NCBI GenBank assembly: GCA_963556195.1
Contig: CAUVYP010000582.1
Span: forward strand, 158,001 to 222,000
DNA from: Sepiola atlantica
Taxonomy: Eukaryota; Mollusca; Cephalopoda; Sepiida; Sepiolidae
DNA: 64,000 nt
Reading direction: 5' to 3'
Every line of letters starts with the position of its first letter. The stretch's first letter is position 1. A program made the position numbers and the translations under genes. The notes beneath the pieces were generated by a model, which made no database searches, had not been told where the DNA came from, and saw only the letters and a program-made list of their open reading frames with translations. This document shows, in pieces, positions 38,776 through 52,100 of the stretch.

Positions 38776-41380
38776 TTAGCGCGTTTTAAAGTTGATATCG
38801 CTTTTGTTTATAACTTCCACATTTGTTCGAATTGTGCTACGAAACTTCTGCAGACAGTCGCGGAGACACATGTTCTACTAAAGTACCAAGTTTCAGAAGT
38901 GCAGCTCGTGTACTGCCGGAGATATGTCGATACAAACTGAATACGCAAAACATCAACAAAATTTAGCGCGTTTTAAAGTTGATATCGCTTTTGTTTATAA
39001 CTTCCACATTTATTCGAATTGTCCAACGAAACTTTGCAGACAGTCTCGAATAGAGCTTTTCTACTGAAGTACCAAGTCTAAGAAGTGCAGCTCTTGTACT
39101 GCCGGAGATATGTCGATACAAACTGAATACGCAAAACATCAACAAAATTAAGCGCGTTTTAAAGTTGATATCGCTTTTGTTTATAACTTGCACATTTATT
39201 CGAATTGTGCAACGAAACTTTGCGGACAGTCGCGGAGACACATTTTCTACTGAAGTAACAAGTTTCAGAAGTGCAGCTCTTGTACTGCCGGAGATATGTC
39301 GATACAAACTGAATACGCAAAACATCAACAAAATTTAGCGCGTTTTAAAGTTGATATCGCTTTTGTTTATAACTTCCACATTTATTCGAATTGTGCTACG
39401 AAACTTTGCAGACAGTCTCAAATAGGCCTTTACTACTGAAGTACCAAGTTTCAGAAGTGCAGCTCTTGTACTGCCGGAGATATGTCGATACAAACTGAAT
39501 ACGCAAAACATCAACAAAATTTAGCGCGTTTTAAAGTTGATATCGCTTTTGTTTATAACTTCCACATCTATTCGAATTGTCCAACGAAACTTTGCAGACA
39601 GTCTCGAATAGGCCTTTTCTACTGAAGTACCAAGTTTCAGAAGTGCAGCTCTTGTACTGCCGAAGATATGTCGATACAAACTGAATACGCAAAACATCAA
39701 CAAAATTTAGCGCGTTTTAAAGTTGATATCGCTTTTGTTTATAACTTGCACATTTATTCGAATTGTGCAACGAAACTTTGCGGACAGTCGCGGAGACACA
39801 TTTTCTACTGAAGTACTAAGTTTCAGAAGTGCAGCTCTTGTACTGCCGGAGATATGTCGATACAAACTGAATACGCTAAACATCAACAAAATTAAGCGCG
39901 TTTTAAAGTTGATATCGCTTTTGTTTATAACTTCTACATTTATTCGAATTGTGCAACGAAACTTTGCAGACAGTCTCGAATAGGCCTTTTCTACTGAAGA
40001 ACTAAGTTTCAGAAGTGCAGCTCTTGTACTGCCGGAGATATGTCGATACAAACTGAATACGCAAAACATCAACAAAATTTAGCGCGTTTTAAAGTTGATA
40101 TCGCTTTTGTTTATAACTTCCACATTTATTCGAATTGTGCAACGAAACTTTGCAGACAGTCTCGAATAGGCGTTTTCTACTGAAGTACCAAGTCCCAGAA
40201 GTGCAGCTCTTGTACTGCCGGAGATATGTTGATACAAACTGAATACGCAAAACATCAACAAAATTTAGCGCGTTTTAAAGTTGATATCGCTTTTGTTTAT
40301 AACTTCCACATTTATTCGAATTGTGCAACGAAACTTTGCAGACAGTCTCAAATAGGCCTTTACTACTGAAGTACCAAGTTTCAGAAGTGCAGCTCTTGTA
40401 CTGCCGGAGATATGTCGATACAAACTGAATACGCAAAACATCAACAAAATTTAGCGCGTTTTAAAGTTTATATCGCTTTTGTTTATAACTTCTACATTTA
40501 TTCGAATTGTGACACAAAACTTTGCAGACAGTCTCGAATAGGCCTTTTCTACTGAAGTACCAAGTTTCAGAAGTGCAGCTTTTGTACTGCCGGAGATATG
40601 TCGATACAAACTGAATACGCATAACATCAACAAAATTTAGCGCGTTTTAAAGTTGATATCGCTTTTGTTTATAACTTCCACATTTATTCGAATTGTGCTA
40701 CGAAACTTTGCAGACAGTCGCGGAAACACATGTTCTACTGAAGTACTAAGTTTCAGAAGTGCAGCTCTTGTACTGCCGGAGATATGTCGATACAAACGGA
40801 ATACGCAAATAATCAACAAAATTTAGCGCGTTTTAAAGTTGATATCGCTTTTGTTTATAACTTCCACATTTATTCGAATTGTGCACAAAACTTTGCAGAC
40901 AGTCTCGAATAGGCCTTTTCTACTGAAGTACCAAGTTTCAGAAGTGCAGCTTTTGTACTGCCGGAGATATGTCGATACGAACTGAATACGCAAAACATCA
41001 ACAAAATTTAGCGCGTTTTAAAGTTGATATCGCTTTTGTTTATAACTTCCACAATTATTCGAATTGTGCAACGAAACTTTGCGGACAGTCGCGGAGACAC
41101 ATTTTCTACTGAAGTACCAAGTTTCAGAAGTGCAGCTCTTGTACTGCCGGAGATATGTCGATACAAACTGAATACGCAAAACATCAACAAAATTTAGCGC
41201 GTTTTAAAGTTGATATCGCTTTTGTTTATAACTTCCACATTTATTCGAATTGTGCAACGAAACTTTGCAGACAGTCTCAAATAGGCCTTTTCTACTGAAG
41301 TACCAAGTTTTTGCAGTGCAGCTCTTGTTACTGCCGGAGATATGTCGATACAAACTGAATACGCAAAACATCAACAAAAT
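38776..41380. repeat. Mosaic fourteen-monomer segment between thirteen-mers
   Basis: 38776-39892 (six monomers, 1,117 bp) matches 33005-34121 at an offset of 5,771 bp, sharing CCACATCTATTCG, TGCCGAAGATATG, GTACTAAG and AAAATTAAGCG. The rest (39893-41380) matches thirteen-mer types, ending in the CACAATTATTCG monomer and a 187-bp copy. The segment joins pieces of two HOR families within one stretch. Confidence 0.82.
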
Positions 41381-43798
41381 TTAGCGCGTTTTAAAGTTGA
41401 TATCGCTTTTGTTTATAACTTGCACATTTATTCGAATTGTCCAACGAAACTTTGCAGACAGTCTCGAATAGGCCTTTTCTACTGAAGTACCAAGTTTCAG
41501 AAGTGCAGCTCTTGTACTGCCATAGATATGTCGATACAAACTGAATACGCAAAACATCAACAAAATTTAGCGCGTTTTAAAGTTGATATCGCTTTTGTTT
41601 ATAACTTCCACATTTATTCGAATTGTGCAACGAAACTTTGCGGACAGTCGCGGAGACACATTTTCTACTGAAGTACCAAGTTTCAGAAGTGCAGCTCTTG
41701 TACTGCCGGAGATATGTCGATACAAACTGAATACGCTAAACATCAACAAAATTTAGCGCGTTTTAAAGTTGATATCGCTTTTGTTTATAACTTCCACATT
41801 TATTCGAATTGTGCAACGAAACTTTGCAGACAGTCTCAAATAGGCGTTTTCTACTGAAGTACCAAGTCCCAGAAGTGCAGCTCTTGTACTGCCGGAGATA
41901 TGTCGATACAAACTGAATACGCAAAACATCAACAAAATTTAGCGCGTTTTAAAGTTGATATCGCTTTTGTTTATAACTTCCACATTTATTCGAATTGTGC
42001 AACGAAACTTTTCGGACAGTCGCGGAGACACATTTTCTACTGAAGTACCAAGTTTCAGAAGTGCAGCTCTTGTACTGCCGGAGATATGTCGATACAAACT
42101 GAATACGCAAAACATCAACAAAATTTAGCGCGTTTTAAAGTTGATATCGCTTTTGTTTATAACTTCTACATTTATTCGAATTGTGCAACGAAACTTTGCA
42201 GACAGTCTCAAATAGGCCTTTACTACTGAAGTACCAAGTTTCAGAAGTGCAGCTCTTGTACTGCCGGAGATATGTCGATACAAACTGAATACGCAAAACA
42301 TCAACAAAATTTAGCGCGTTTTAAAGTTGATATCGCTTTTGTTTATAACTTCTCCATTTATTCGAATTGTGCAACAAAACTTTGCAGACGGTCTCGAATA
42401 GGCCTTTTCTACTGAAGTACCAAGTTTCAGAAGTGCAGCTTTTGTACTGCCGGAGATATGTCGATACAAACTGAATACGCATAACATCAACAAAATTTAG
42501 CGCGTTTTAAAGTTGATATCGCTTTTGTTTATAACTTCCACATTTATTCGAATTGTCCAACGAAACTTTGCAGACAGTCTCGAATAGGCCTTTTCTACTG
42601 AAGTACCAAGTTTCAGAAGTGCAGCTCTTGTACTGCCGGAGATATGTCGATACAAACTGAATACGCAAAACATCAACAAAATTTAGCGCGTTTTAAAGTT
42701 GATATCGCTTTTGTTTATAACTTCCACATTTATTAGAATTGTGCTACGAAACTTTGCAGACAGTCTCAAATAGGCCTTTACTACGGAAGTACCAAGTTTC
42801 AGAAGTGCAGCTCTTGTACTGCCGGAGATATGTCGATACAAACTGAATACGCAAAACATCAACAAAATTTAGCGCGTTTTAAAGTTGATATCGCTTTTGT
42901 TTATAACTTCCACATTTATTCGAATTGTGCAACGAAACTTTGCAGACAGTCTCGAATAGGCTTTTTCTACTGAAGTACCAAGTTTCAGAAGTGCAGCTCT
43001 TGTACTGCCGGAGATATGTCGATACAAACTGAATACGCATAACATCAACAAAATTTAGCGCGTTTTAAAGTTGATATCGCTTTTGTTTATAACTTCCACA
43101 TTTATTCGAATTGTGCTACGAAACTTTGCAGACAGTCGCGGAAACACATGTTCTACTGAAGTACCAAGTTTCAGAAGTGCAGCTCGTGTACTGCCGGAGA
43201 TATGTCGATACAAACTGAATACGCAAAAAATCAACAAAATTTAGCGCGTTTTAAAGTTGATATCGCTTTTGTTTATAACTTCCACATTTATTCGAATTGT
43301 GCACAAAACTTTGCAGACAGTCTCGAATAGGCCTTTTCTACTGAAGTACCAAGTTTCAGAAGTGCAGCTTTTGTACTGCCGGAGATATGTCGATACGAAC
43401 TGAATACGTAAAACATCAACAACATTTAGCGCGTTTTAAAGTTGATATCGCTTTTGTTTATAACTTCCACAATTATTCGAATTGTGCAACGAAACTTTGC
43501 GGACAGTCGCGGAGACACATTTTCTACTGAAGTACCAAGTTTCAGAAGTGCAGCTCTTGTACTGCCGGAGATATGTCGATACAAACTGAATACGCAAAAC
43601 ATCAACAAAATTTAGCGCGTTTTAAAGTTGATATCGCTTTTGTTTATAACTTCCACATTTATTCGAATTGTGCAACGAAACTTTGCAGACAGTCTCAAAT
43701 AGGCCTTTTCTACTGAAGTACCAAGTTTTAGCAGTGCAGCTCTTGTTACTGCCGGAGATATGTCGATACAAACTGAATACGCAAAAGATCAACAAAAT
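41381..43798. repeat. Thirteen-mer HOR unit, second 2,418-bp copy
   Basis: Monomer for monomer the same as 36358-38775 at an offset of 5,023 bp, including rare changes such as CTTCTCCATT, TATTAGAATTG and TGCCATAGATATG. One visible difference is CAGCTCGTGTAC near 43182 against CAGCTCTTGTAC near 38159. The number of shared private bases implies a recent copy event. Confidence 0.92.
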
Positions 43799-45472
43799 TT
43801 AGCGCGTTTTAAAGTTGATATCGCTTTTGTTTATAACTTGCACATTTATTCGAATTGTCCAACGAAACTTTGCAGACAGTCTCGAATAGGCCTTTTCTAC
43901 TGAAGTACCAAGTTTCAGAAGTGCAGCTCTTGTACTGCTATAGATATGTCGATACAAACTGAATACGCTAAACATCAACAAAATTTAGCGCGTTTTAAAG
44001 TTGAAATCGCTTTTGTTTATAACTTCCACATTTATTCGAATTGTGCAACGAAACTTTGCGGACAGTCGTGGAGACACATTTTCTACTGAAGTACCAAGTT
44101 TCAGAAGTGCAGCTCTTGTACTGCCGGAGATATGTCGATACAAACTGAATACGCTAAACATCAACAAAATTTAGCGCGTTTTAAAGTTGATATCGCTTTT
44201 GTTTATAACTTCCACATTTATTCGAATTGTGCAACGAAACTTTGCAGACAGTCTCAAATAGGCGTTTTCTACTGAAGTACCAAGTCCCAGAAGTGCAGCT
44301 CTTGTACTGCCGGAGATATGTCGATACAAACTGAATACGCAAAACATCAACAAAATTTAGCGCGTTTTAAAGTTGATATCGCTTTTGTTTATAACTTCCA
44401 CATTTATTCGAATTGTGCAACGAAACTTTTTGGACAGTCGCGGAGACACATTTTCTACTGAAGTACCAAGTTTCAGAAGTGCAGCTCTTGTACTGCCGGA
44501 GATATGTCGATACAAACTGAATACGCAAAACATCAACAAAATTTAGCGCGTTTTAAAGTTGATATCGCTTTTGTTTATAACTTCCACATTTATTCGAATT
44601 GTGCAACGAAACTTTGCAGACAGTCTCGAATAGGCCTTTTCTACTGAAGTACCAAGTTTCAGAAGTGCAGCTTTTGTACTGCCGGAGATATGTCGATACA
44701 AACTGAATACGCATAACATCAACAAAATTTAGCGCGTTTTAAAGTTGATATCGCTTTTGTTTATAACTTCCACATTTATTCGAATTGTGCTACGAAACTT
44801 TGCAGACAGTCGCGGAAACACATGTTCTACTGAAGTACCAAGTTTCAGAAGTTCAGCTCTTGTACTGCCGGAGATATGTCGATACAAACTGAATACGCAA
44901 AAAATCAACAAAATTTAGCGCGTTTTAAAGTTGATATCGCTTTTGTTTATAACTTCCACATTTATTCGAATTGTGCACAAAACTTTGCAGACAGTCTCGA
45001 ATAGGCCTTTTCTACTGAAGTACCAAGTTTCAGAAGTGCAGCTTTTGTACTGCCGGAGATATGTCGATACGAACTGAATACGCAAAACATCAACAAAATT
45101 TAGCGCGTTTTAAAGTTGATATCGCTTTTGTTTATAACTTCCACAATTATTCGAATTGTGCAACGAAACTTTGCGGACAGTCGCGGAGACACATTTTCTA
45201 CTGAAGTACCAAGTTTCAGAAGTGCAGCTCTTGTACTGCCGGAGATATGTCGATACAAACTGAATACGCAAAACATCAACAAAATTTAGCGCGTTTTAAA
45301 TTTGATATCGCTTTTGTTTATAACTTCCACATTTATTCGAATTGTGCAACGAAACTTTGCAGACAGTCTCAAATAGGCCTTTACTACTGAAGTACCAAGT
45401 TTTAGCAGTGCAGCTCTTGTTACTGCCGGAGATATGTCGATACAAACTGAATACGCAAAACATCAACAAAAT
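43799..45472. repeat. Thirteen-mer derivative with four monomers missing (1,674 bp)
   Basis: The nine monomers correspond to thirteen-mer members 1 to 4 and 9 to 13. The four middle monomers (those matching 37102-37845) are absent, with the junction in register near 44543. Private changes include GCTATAGATATG near 43937, CTTTTTGGACAG near 44425 and GTTGAAATCGC near 44000. Confidence 0.85.
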
Positions 45473-47891
45473 TTAGCGCGTTTTAAAGTTGATATCGCTT
45501 TTGTTTATAACTTGCACATTTATTCGAATTGTCCAACGAAACTTTGCAGACAGTCTCGAATAGGCCTTTTCTACTGAAGTACCAAGTTTCAGAAGTGCAG
45601 CTCTTGTACTGCTATAGATATGTCGATACAAACTGAATACGCTAAACATCAACAAAATTTAGCGCGTTTTAAAGTTGATATCGCTTTTGTTTATAACTTC
45701 CACATTTATTCGAATTGTGCAACGAAACTTTGCGGACAGTCGTGGAGACACATTTTCTACTGAAGTACCATGTTTCAGAAGTGCAGCTCTTGTACTGCCG
45801 GAGATATGTCGATACAAACTGAATACGCTAAACATCAACAAAATTTAGCGCGTTTTAAAGTTGATATCGCTTTTGTTTATAACTTCCACATTTATTCGAA
45901 TTGTGCAACGAAACTTTGCAGACAGTCTCAAATAGGCGTTTTCTACTGAAGTACCAAGTCCCAGAAGTGCAGCTCTTGTACTGCCGGAGATATGTCGATA
46001 CAAACTGAATACGCAAAACATCAACAAAATTTAGCGCGTTTTAAAGTTGATATCGCTTTTGTTTATAACTTCCACATTTATTCGAATTGTGCAACGAAAC
46101 TTTTCGGACACTCGCGGAGACACATTTTCTACTGAAGTACCAAGTTTCAGAAGTGCAGCTCTTGTACTGCCGGAGATATGTCGATACAAACTGAATACGC
46201 AAAACATCAACAAAATTTAGCGCGTTTTAAAGTTGATATCGCTTTTGTTTATAACTTCTACATTTATTATAATTGTGCAACGAAACTTTGCAGACAGTCT
46301 CAAATAGGCCTTTACTACTGAAGTACCAAGTTTCAGAAGTGCAGCTCTTGTACTGCCGGAGATATGTCGATACAAACTGAATACGCAAAACATCAACAAA
46401 ATTTAGCGCGTTTTAAAGTTGATATCGCTTTTGTTTATAACTTCTACATTTATTCGAATTGTGCAACAAAACTTTGCAGACGGTCTCGAATAGGCCTTTT
46501 CTACTGAAGTACCAAGTTTCAGAAGTGCAGCTTTTGTACTGCCGGAGATATGTCGATACAAACTGAATACGCAAAACATCAACAAAATTTAGCGCGTTTT
46601 AAATTTGATATCGCTTTTGTTTATAACTTCCACATTTATTCGAATTGTGCAACGAAACTTTGCAGACAGTCTCAAATAGGCCTTTACTACTGAAGTACCA
46701 AGTTTTAGCAGTGCAGCTCTTGTTACTGCCGGAGATATGTCGATACAAACTGAATACGCAAAACATCAACAAAATTTAGCGCGTTTTAAAGTTGATATCG
46801 CTTTTGTTTATAACTTGCACATTTATTCGAATTGTCCAACGAAACTTTGCAGACAGTCTCGAATAGGCCTTTTCTACTGAAGTACCAAGTTTCAGAAGTG
46901 CAGCTCTTGTACTGCTATAGATATGTCGATACAAACTGAATACGCTAAACATCAACAAAATTTAGCGCGTTTTAAAGTTGATATCGCTTTTGTTTATAAC
47001 TTCCACATTTATTCGAATTGTGCAACGAAACTTTGCGGACAGTCGTGGAGACACATTTTCTACTGAAGTACCATGTTTCAGAAGTGCAGCTCTTGTACTG
47101 CCGGAGATATGTCGATACAAACTGAATACGCTAAACATCAACAAAATTTAGCGCGTTTTAAAGTTGATATCGCTTTTGTTTATAACTTCCACATTTATTC
47201 GAATTGTGCAACGAAACTTTGCAGACAGTCTCAAATAGGCGTTTTCTACTGAAGTACCAAGTCCCAGAAGTGCAGCTCTTGTACTGCCGGAGATATGTCG
47301 ATACAAACTGAATACGCAAAACATCAACAAAATTTAGCGCGTTTTAAAGTTGATATCGCTTTTGTTTATAACTTCCACATTTATTCGAATTGTGCAACGA
47401 AACTTTTCGGACACTCGCGGAGACACATTTTCTACTGAAGTACCAAGTTTCAGAAGTGCAGCTCTTGTACTGCCGGAGATATGTCGATACAAACTGAATA
47501 CGCAAAACATCAACAAAATTTAGCGCGTTTTAAAGTTGATATCGCTTTTGTTTATAACTTCTACATTTATTATAATTGTGCAACGAAACTTTGCAGACAG
47601 TCTCAAATAGGCCTTTACTACTGAAGTACCAAGTTTCAGAAGTGCAGCTCTTGTACTGCCGGAGATATGTCGATACAAACTGAATACGCAAAACATCAAC
47701 AAAATTTAGCGCGTTTTAAAGTTGATATCGCTTTTGTTTATAACTTCTACATTTATTCGAATTGTGCAACAAAACTTTGCAGACGGTCTCGAATAGGCCT
47801 TTTCTACTGAAGTACCAAGTTTCAGAAGTGCAGCTTTTGTACTGCCGGAGATATGTCGATACAAACTGAATACGCATAACATCAACAAAAT
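45286..47891. repeat. Tandem 1,303-bp seven-mer duplication
   Basis: 45286-46588 and 46589-47891 are adjacent copies of seven monomers, each beginning with a 187-bp copy. They share rare changes: TTTAAATTTGATATC, GTACCATGTTTCAG, GGACACTCGCGG and TATTATAATTG. They differ at the last monomer end (GCAAAACATC near 46570, GCATAACATC near 47873), which places the junction there. Confidence 0.93.
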
Positions 47892-49193
47892 TTAGCGCGT
47901 TTTAAAGTTGATATCGCTTTTGTTTATAACTTCCACATTTATTCGAATTGTCCAACGAAACTTTGCAGACAGTCTCGAATAGGCCTTTTCTACTGAAGTA
48001 CCAAGTTTCAGAAGTGCAGCTCTTGTACTGCCGGAGATATGTCGATACAAACTGAATACGCAAAACATCAACAAAATTTAGCGCGTTTTAAAGTTGATAT
48101 CGCTTTTGTTTATAACTTCCACATTTATTCGAATTGTGCTACGAAACTTTGCAGACAGTCTCAAATAGGCCTTTACTACGGAAGTACCAAGTTTCAGAAG
48201 TGCAGCTCTTGTACTGCCGGAGATATGTCGATACAAACTGAATACGCAAAACATCAACAAAATTTAGCGCGTTTTAAAGTTGATATCGCTTTTGTTTATA
48301 ACTTCCACATTTATTCGAATTGTGCAACGAAACTTTGCAGACAGTCTCGAATAGGCCTTTTCTACTGAAGTACCAAGTTTTAGAAGTGCAGCTTTTGTAC
48401 TGCCGGAGATATGTCGATACAAACTGAATACGCATAACATCAACAAAATTTAGCGCGTTTTAAAGTTGATATCGCTTTTGTTTATAACTTCCACATTTAT
48501 TCGAATTGTGCTACGAAACTTTGGTGACAGTCGCGGAAACACATGTTCTACTGAAGTACCAAGTTTCAGAAGTTCAGCTCTTGTACTGCCGGAGATATGT
48601 CGATACAAACTGAATACGCAAAACATCAACAAAATTTAGCGCGTTTTAAAGTTGATATCGCTTTTGTTTATAACTTCCACATTTATTCGAATTGTGCACA
48701 AAACTTTGCAGACAGTCTCGAATAGGCCTTTTCTACTGAAGTACCAAGTTTCAGAAGTGCAGCTTTTGTACTGCCGGAGATATGTCGATACGAACTGAAT
48801 ACGCAAAACATCAACAAAATTTAGCGCGTTTTAAAGTTGATATCGCTTTTGTTTATAACTTCCACAATTATTCGAATTGTGCAACGAAACTTTGCGGACA
48901 GTCGCGGAGACACATTTTCTACTGAAGTACCAAGTTTCAGAAGTGCAGCTCTTGTACTGCCGGAGATATGTCGATACAAACTGAATACGCAAAACATCAA
49001 CAAAATTTAGCGCGTTTTAAAGTTGATATCGCTTTTGTTTATAACTTCCACATTTATTCGAATTGTGCAACGAAACTTTGCAGACAGTCTCAAATAGGCC
49101 TTTTCTACTGAAGTACCAAGTTTTAGCAGTGCAGCTCTTGTTACTGCCGGAGATATGTCGATACAAACTGAATACGCAAAACATCAACAAAAT
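46776..49193. repeat. Thirteen-mer HOR unit, later copy (2,418 bp)
   Basis: Thirteen monomers in the same order as 36358-38775, again exactly 2,418 bp with one 185-bp and one 187-bp member (48636 and 49007). It carries the derived changes of the preceding seven-mer (GTACCATG, ACACTCGCGG) and a private CTTTGGTGACAG near 48522. It overlaps the 47520-50309 unit described separately. Confidence 0.88.
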
Positions 49194-52100
49194 TTAGCGC
49201 GTTTTAAAGTTGATATCGCTTTTGTTTATAACTTGCACATTTATTCGAATTGTCCAACGAAACTTTGCAGACAGTCTCGAATAGGCGTTTTCTACTGAAG
49301 TACCAAGTCCCAGAAGTGCAGCTCTTGTACTGCCGGAGATATGTCGATACAAACTGAATACGCAAAACATCAACAAAATTTAGCGCGTTTTAAAGTTGAT
49401 ATCGCTTTTGTTTATAACTTCCACATTTATTCGAATTGTGTAACGAAACTTTTCGGACAGTCGCGGAGACACATTTTCTACTGAAGTACCAAGTTTCAGA
49501 AGTGCAGCTCTTGTACTGCCGGAGATATGTCGATACAAACTGAATACGCAAAACATCAACAAAATTTAGCGCGTTTTAAAGTTGATATCGCTTTTGTTTA
49601 TAACTTCTACATTTATTCGAATTGTGCAACGAAACTTTGCAGACAGTCTCAAATAGGCCTTTACTACTGAAGTACCAAGTTGCAGAAGTGCAGCTCTTGT
49701 ACTGCCGGAGATATGTCGATACAAACTGAATACGCAAAACATCAACAAAATTTAGCGCGTTTTAAAGTTGATATCGCTTTTGTTTATAACTTCTACATTT
49801 ATTCGAATTGTGCAACAAAACTTTGCAGACGGTCTCGAATAGGCCTTTTCTACTGAAGTACCAAGTTTCAGAAGTGCAGCTTTTGTACTGCACGAGATAT
49901 GTCGATACAAACTGAATACGCATAACATCAACAAAATTTAGCGCGTTTTCAAGTTGATATCGCTTTTGTTTATAACTTCCACATTTATTCGAATTGTCCA
50001 ACGAAACTTTGCAGACAGTCTCGAATAGGCCTTTTCTACTGAAGTACCAAGTTTCAGAAGTGCAGCTCTTGTACTGCCGGAGATATGTCGATACAAACTG
50101 AATACGCAAAACATCAACAAAATTTAGCGCGTTTTAAAGTTGATATCGCTTTTGTTTATAACTTCCACATTTATTCGAATTGTGCTACGAAACTTTGCAG
50201 ACAGTCTCAAATAGGCCTTTACTACGGAAGTACCAAGTTTCAGAAGTGCAGCTTTTGTACTGCCGGAGATATGTCGATACAAACTGAATACGCAAAACAT
50301 CAACAAAATTTAGCGCGTTTTAAAGTTGATATCGCTTTTGTTTATAACTTCTACATTTATTATAATTGTGCAACGAAACTTTGCAGACAGTCTCAAATAG
50401 GCCTTTACTACTGAAGTACCAAGTTTCAGAAGTGCAGCTCTTGTACTGCCGGAGATATGTCGATACAAACTGAATACGCAAAACATCAACAAAATTTAGC
50501 GCGTTTTAAAGTTGATATCGCTTTTGTTTATAACTTCTACATTTATTCGAATTGTGCAACAAAACTTTGCAGACGGTCTCGAATAGGCCTTTTCTACTGA
50601 AGTACCAAGTTTCAGAAGTGCAGCTTTTGTACTGCCGGAGATATGTCGATACAAACTGAATACGCATAACATCAACAAAATTTAGCGCGTTTTAAAGTTG
50701 ATATCGCTTTTGTTTATAACTTCCACATTTATTCGAATTGTCCAACGAAACTTTGCAGACAGTCTCGAATAGGCCTTTTCTACTGAAGTACCAAGTTTCA
50801 GAAGTGCAGCTCTTGTACTGCCGGAGATATGTCGATACAAACTGAATACGCAAAACATCAACAAAATTTAGCGCGTTTTAAAGTTGATATCGCTTTTGTT
50901 TATAACTTCCACATTTATTCGAATTGTGCTACGAAACTTTGCAGACAGTCTCAAATAGGCCTTTACTACGGAAGTACCAAGTTTCAGAAGTGCAGCTCTT
51001 GTACTGCCGGAGATATGTCGATACAAACTGAATACGCAAAACATCAACAAAATTTAGCGCGTTTTAAAGTTGATATCGCTTTTGTTTATAACTTCCACAT
51101 TTATTCGAATTGTGCAACGAAACTTTGCAGACAGTCTCGAATAGGCCTTTTCTACTGAAGTACCAAGTTTTAGAAGTGCAGCTTTTGTACTGCCGGAGAT
51201 ATGTCGATACAAACTGAATACGCATAACATCAACAAAATTTAGCGCGTTTTAAAGTTGATATCGCTTTTGTTTATAACTTCCACATTTATTCGAATTGTG
51301 CTACGAAACTTTGCAGACAGTCGCGGAAACACATGTTCTACTGAAGTACCAAGTTTCAGAAGTTCAGCTCTTGTACTGCCGGAGATATGTCGATACAAAC
51401 TGAATACGCAAAAAATCAACAAAATTTAGCGCGTTTTAAAGTTGATATCGCTTTTGTTTATAACTTCCACATTTATTCGAATTGTGCACAAAACTTTGCA
51501 GACAGTCTCGAATAGGCCTTTTCTACTGAAGTACCAAGTTTCAGAAGTGCAGCTTTTGTACTGCCGGAGATATGTCGATACGAACTGAATACGCAAAACA
51601 TCAACAAAATTTAGCGCGTTTTAAAGTTGATATCGCTTTTGTTTATAACTTCCACAATTATTCGAATTGTGCAACGAAACTTTGCGGACAGTCGCGGAGA
51701 CACATTTTCTACTGAAGTACCAAGTTTCAGAAGTGCAGCTCTTGTACTGCCGGAGATATGTCGATACAAACTGAATACGCAAAACATCAACAAAATTTAG
51801 CGCGTTTTAAAGTTGATATCGCTTTTGTTTATAACTTCCACATTTATTCGAATTGTGCAACGAAACTTTGCAGACAGTCTCAAATAGGCCTTTTCTACTG
51901 AAGTACCAAGTTTTAGCAGTGCAGCTCTTGTTACTGCCGGAGATATGTCGATACAAACTGAATACGCAAAACATCAACAAAATTTAGCGCGTTTTAAAGT
52001 TGATATCGCTTTTGTTTATAACTTGCACATTTATTCGAATTGTCCAACGAAACTTTGCAGACAGTCTCGAATAGGCGTTTTCTACTGAAGTACCAAGTCC

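Noticed and set aside
33005..41380. Transposon-mediated movement of the 38776-39892 fragment
   Set aside because: No transposon ends, target-site duplication or non-satellite sequence is present. Both edges stay in the 186-bp register, which fits homologous exchange or conversion better.
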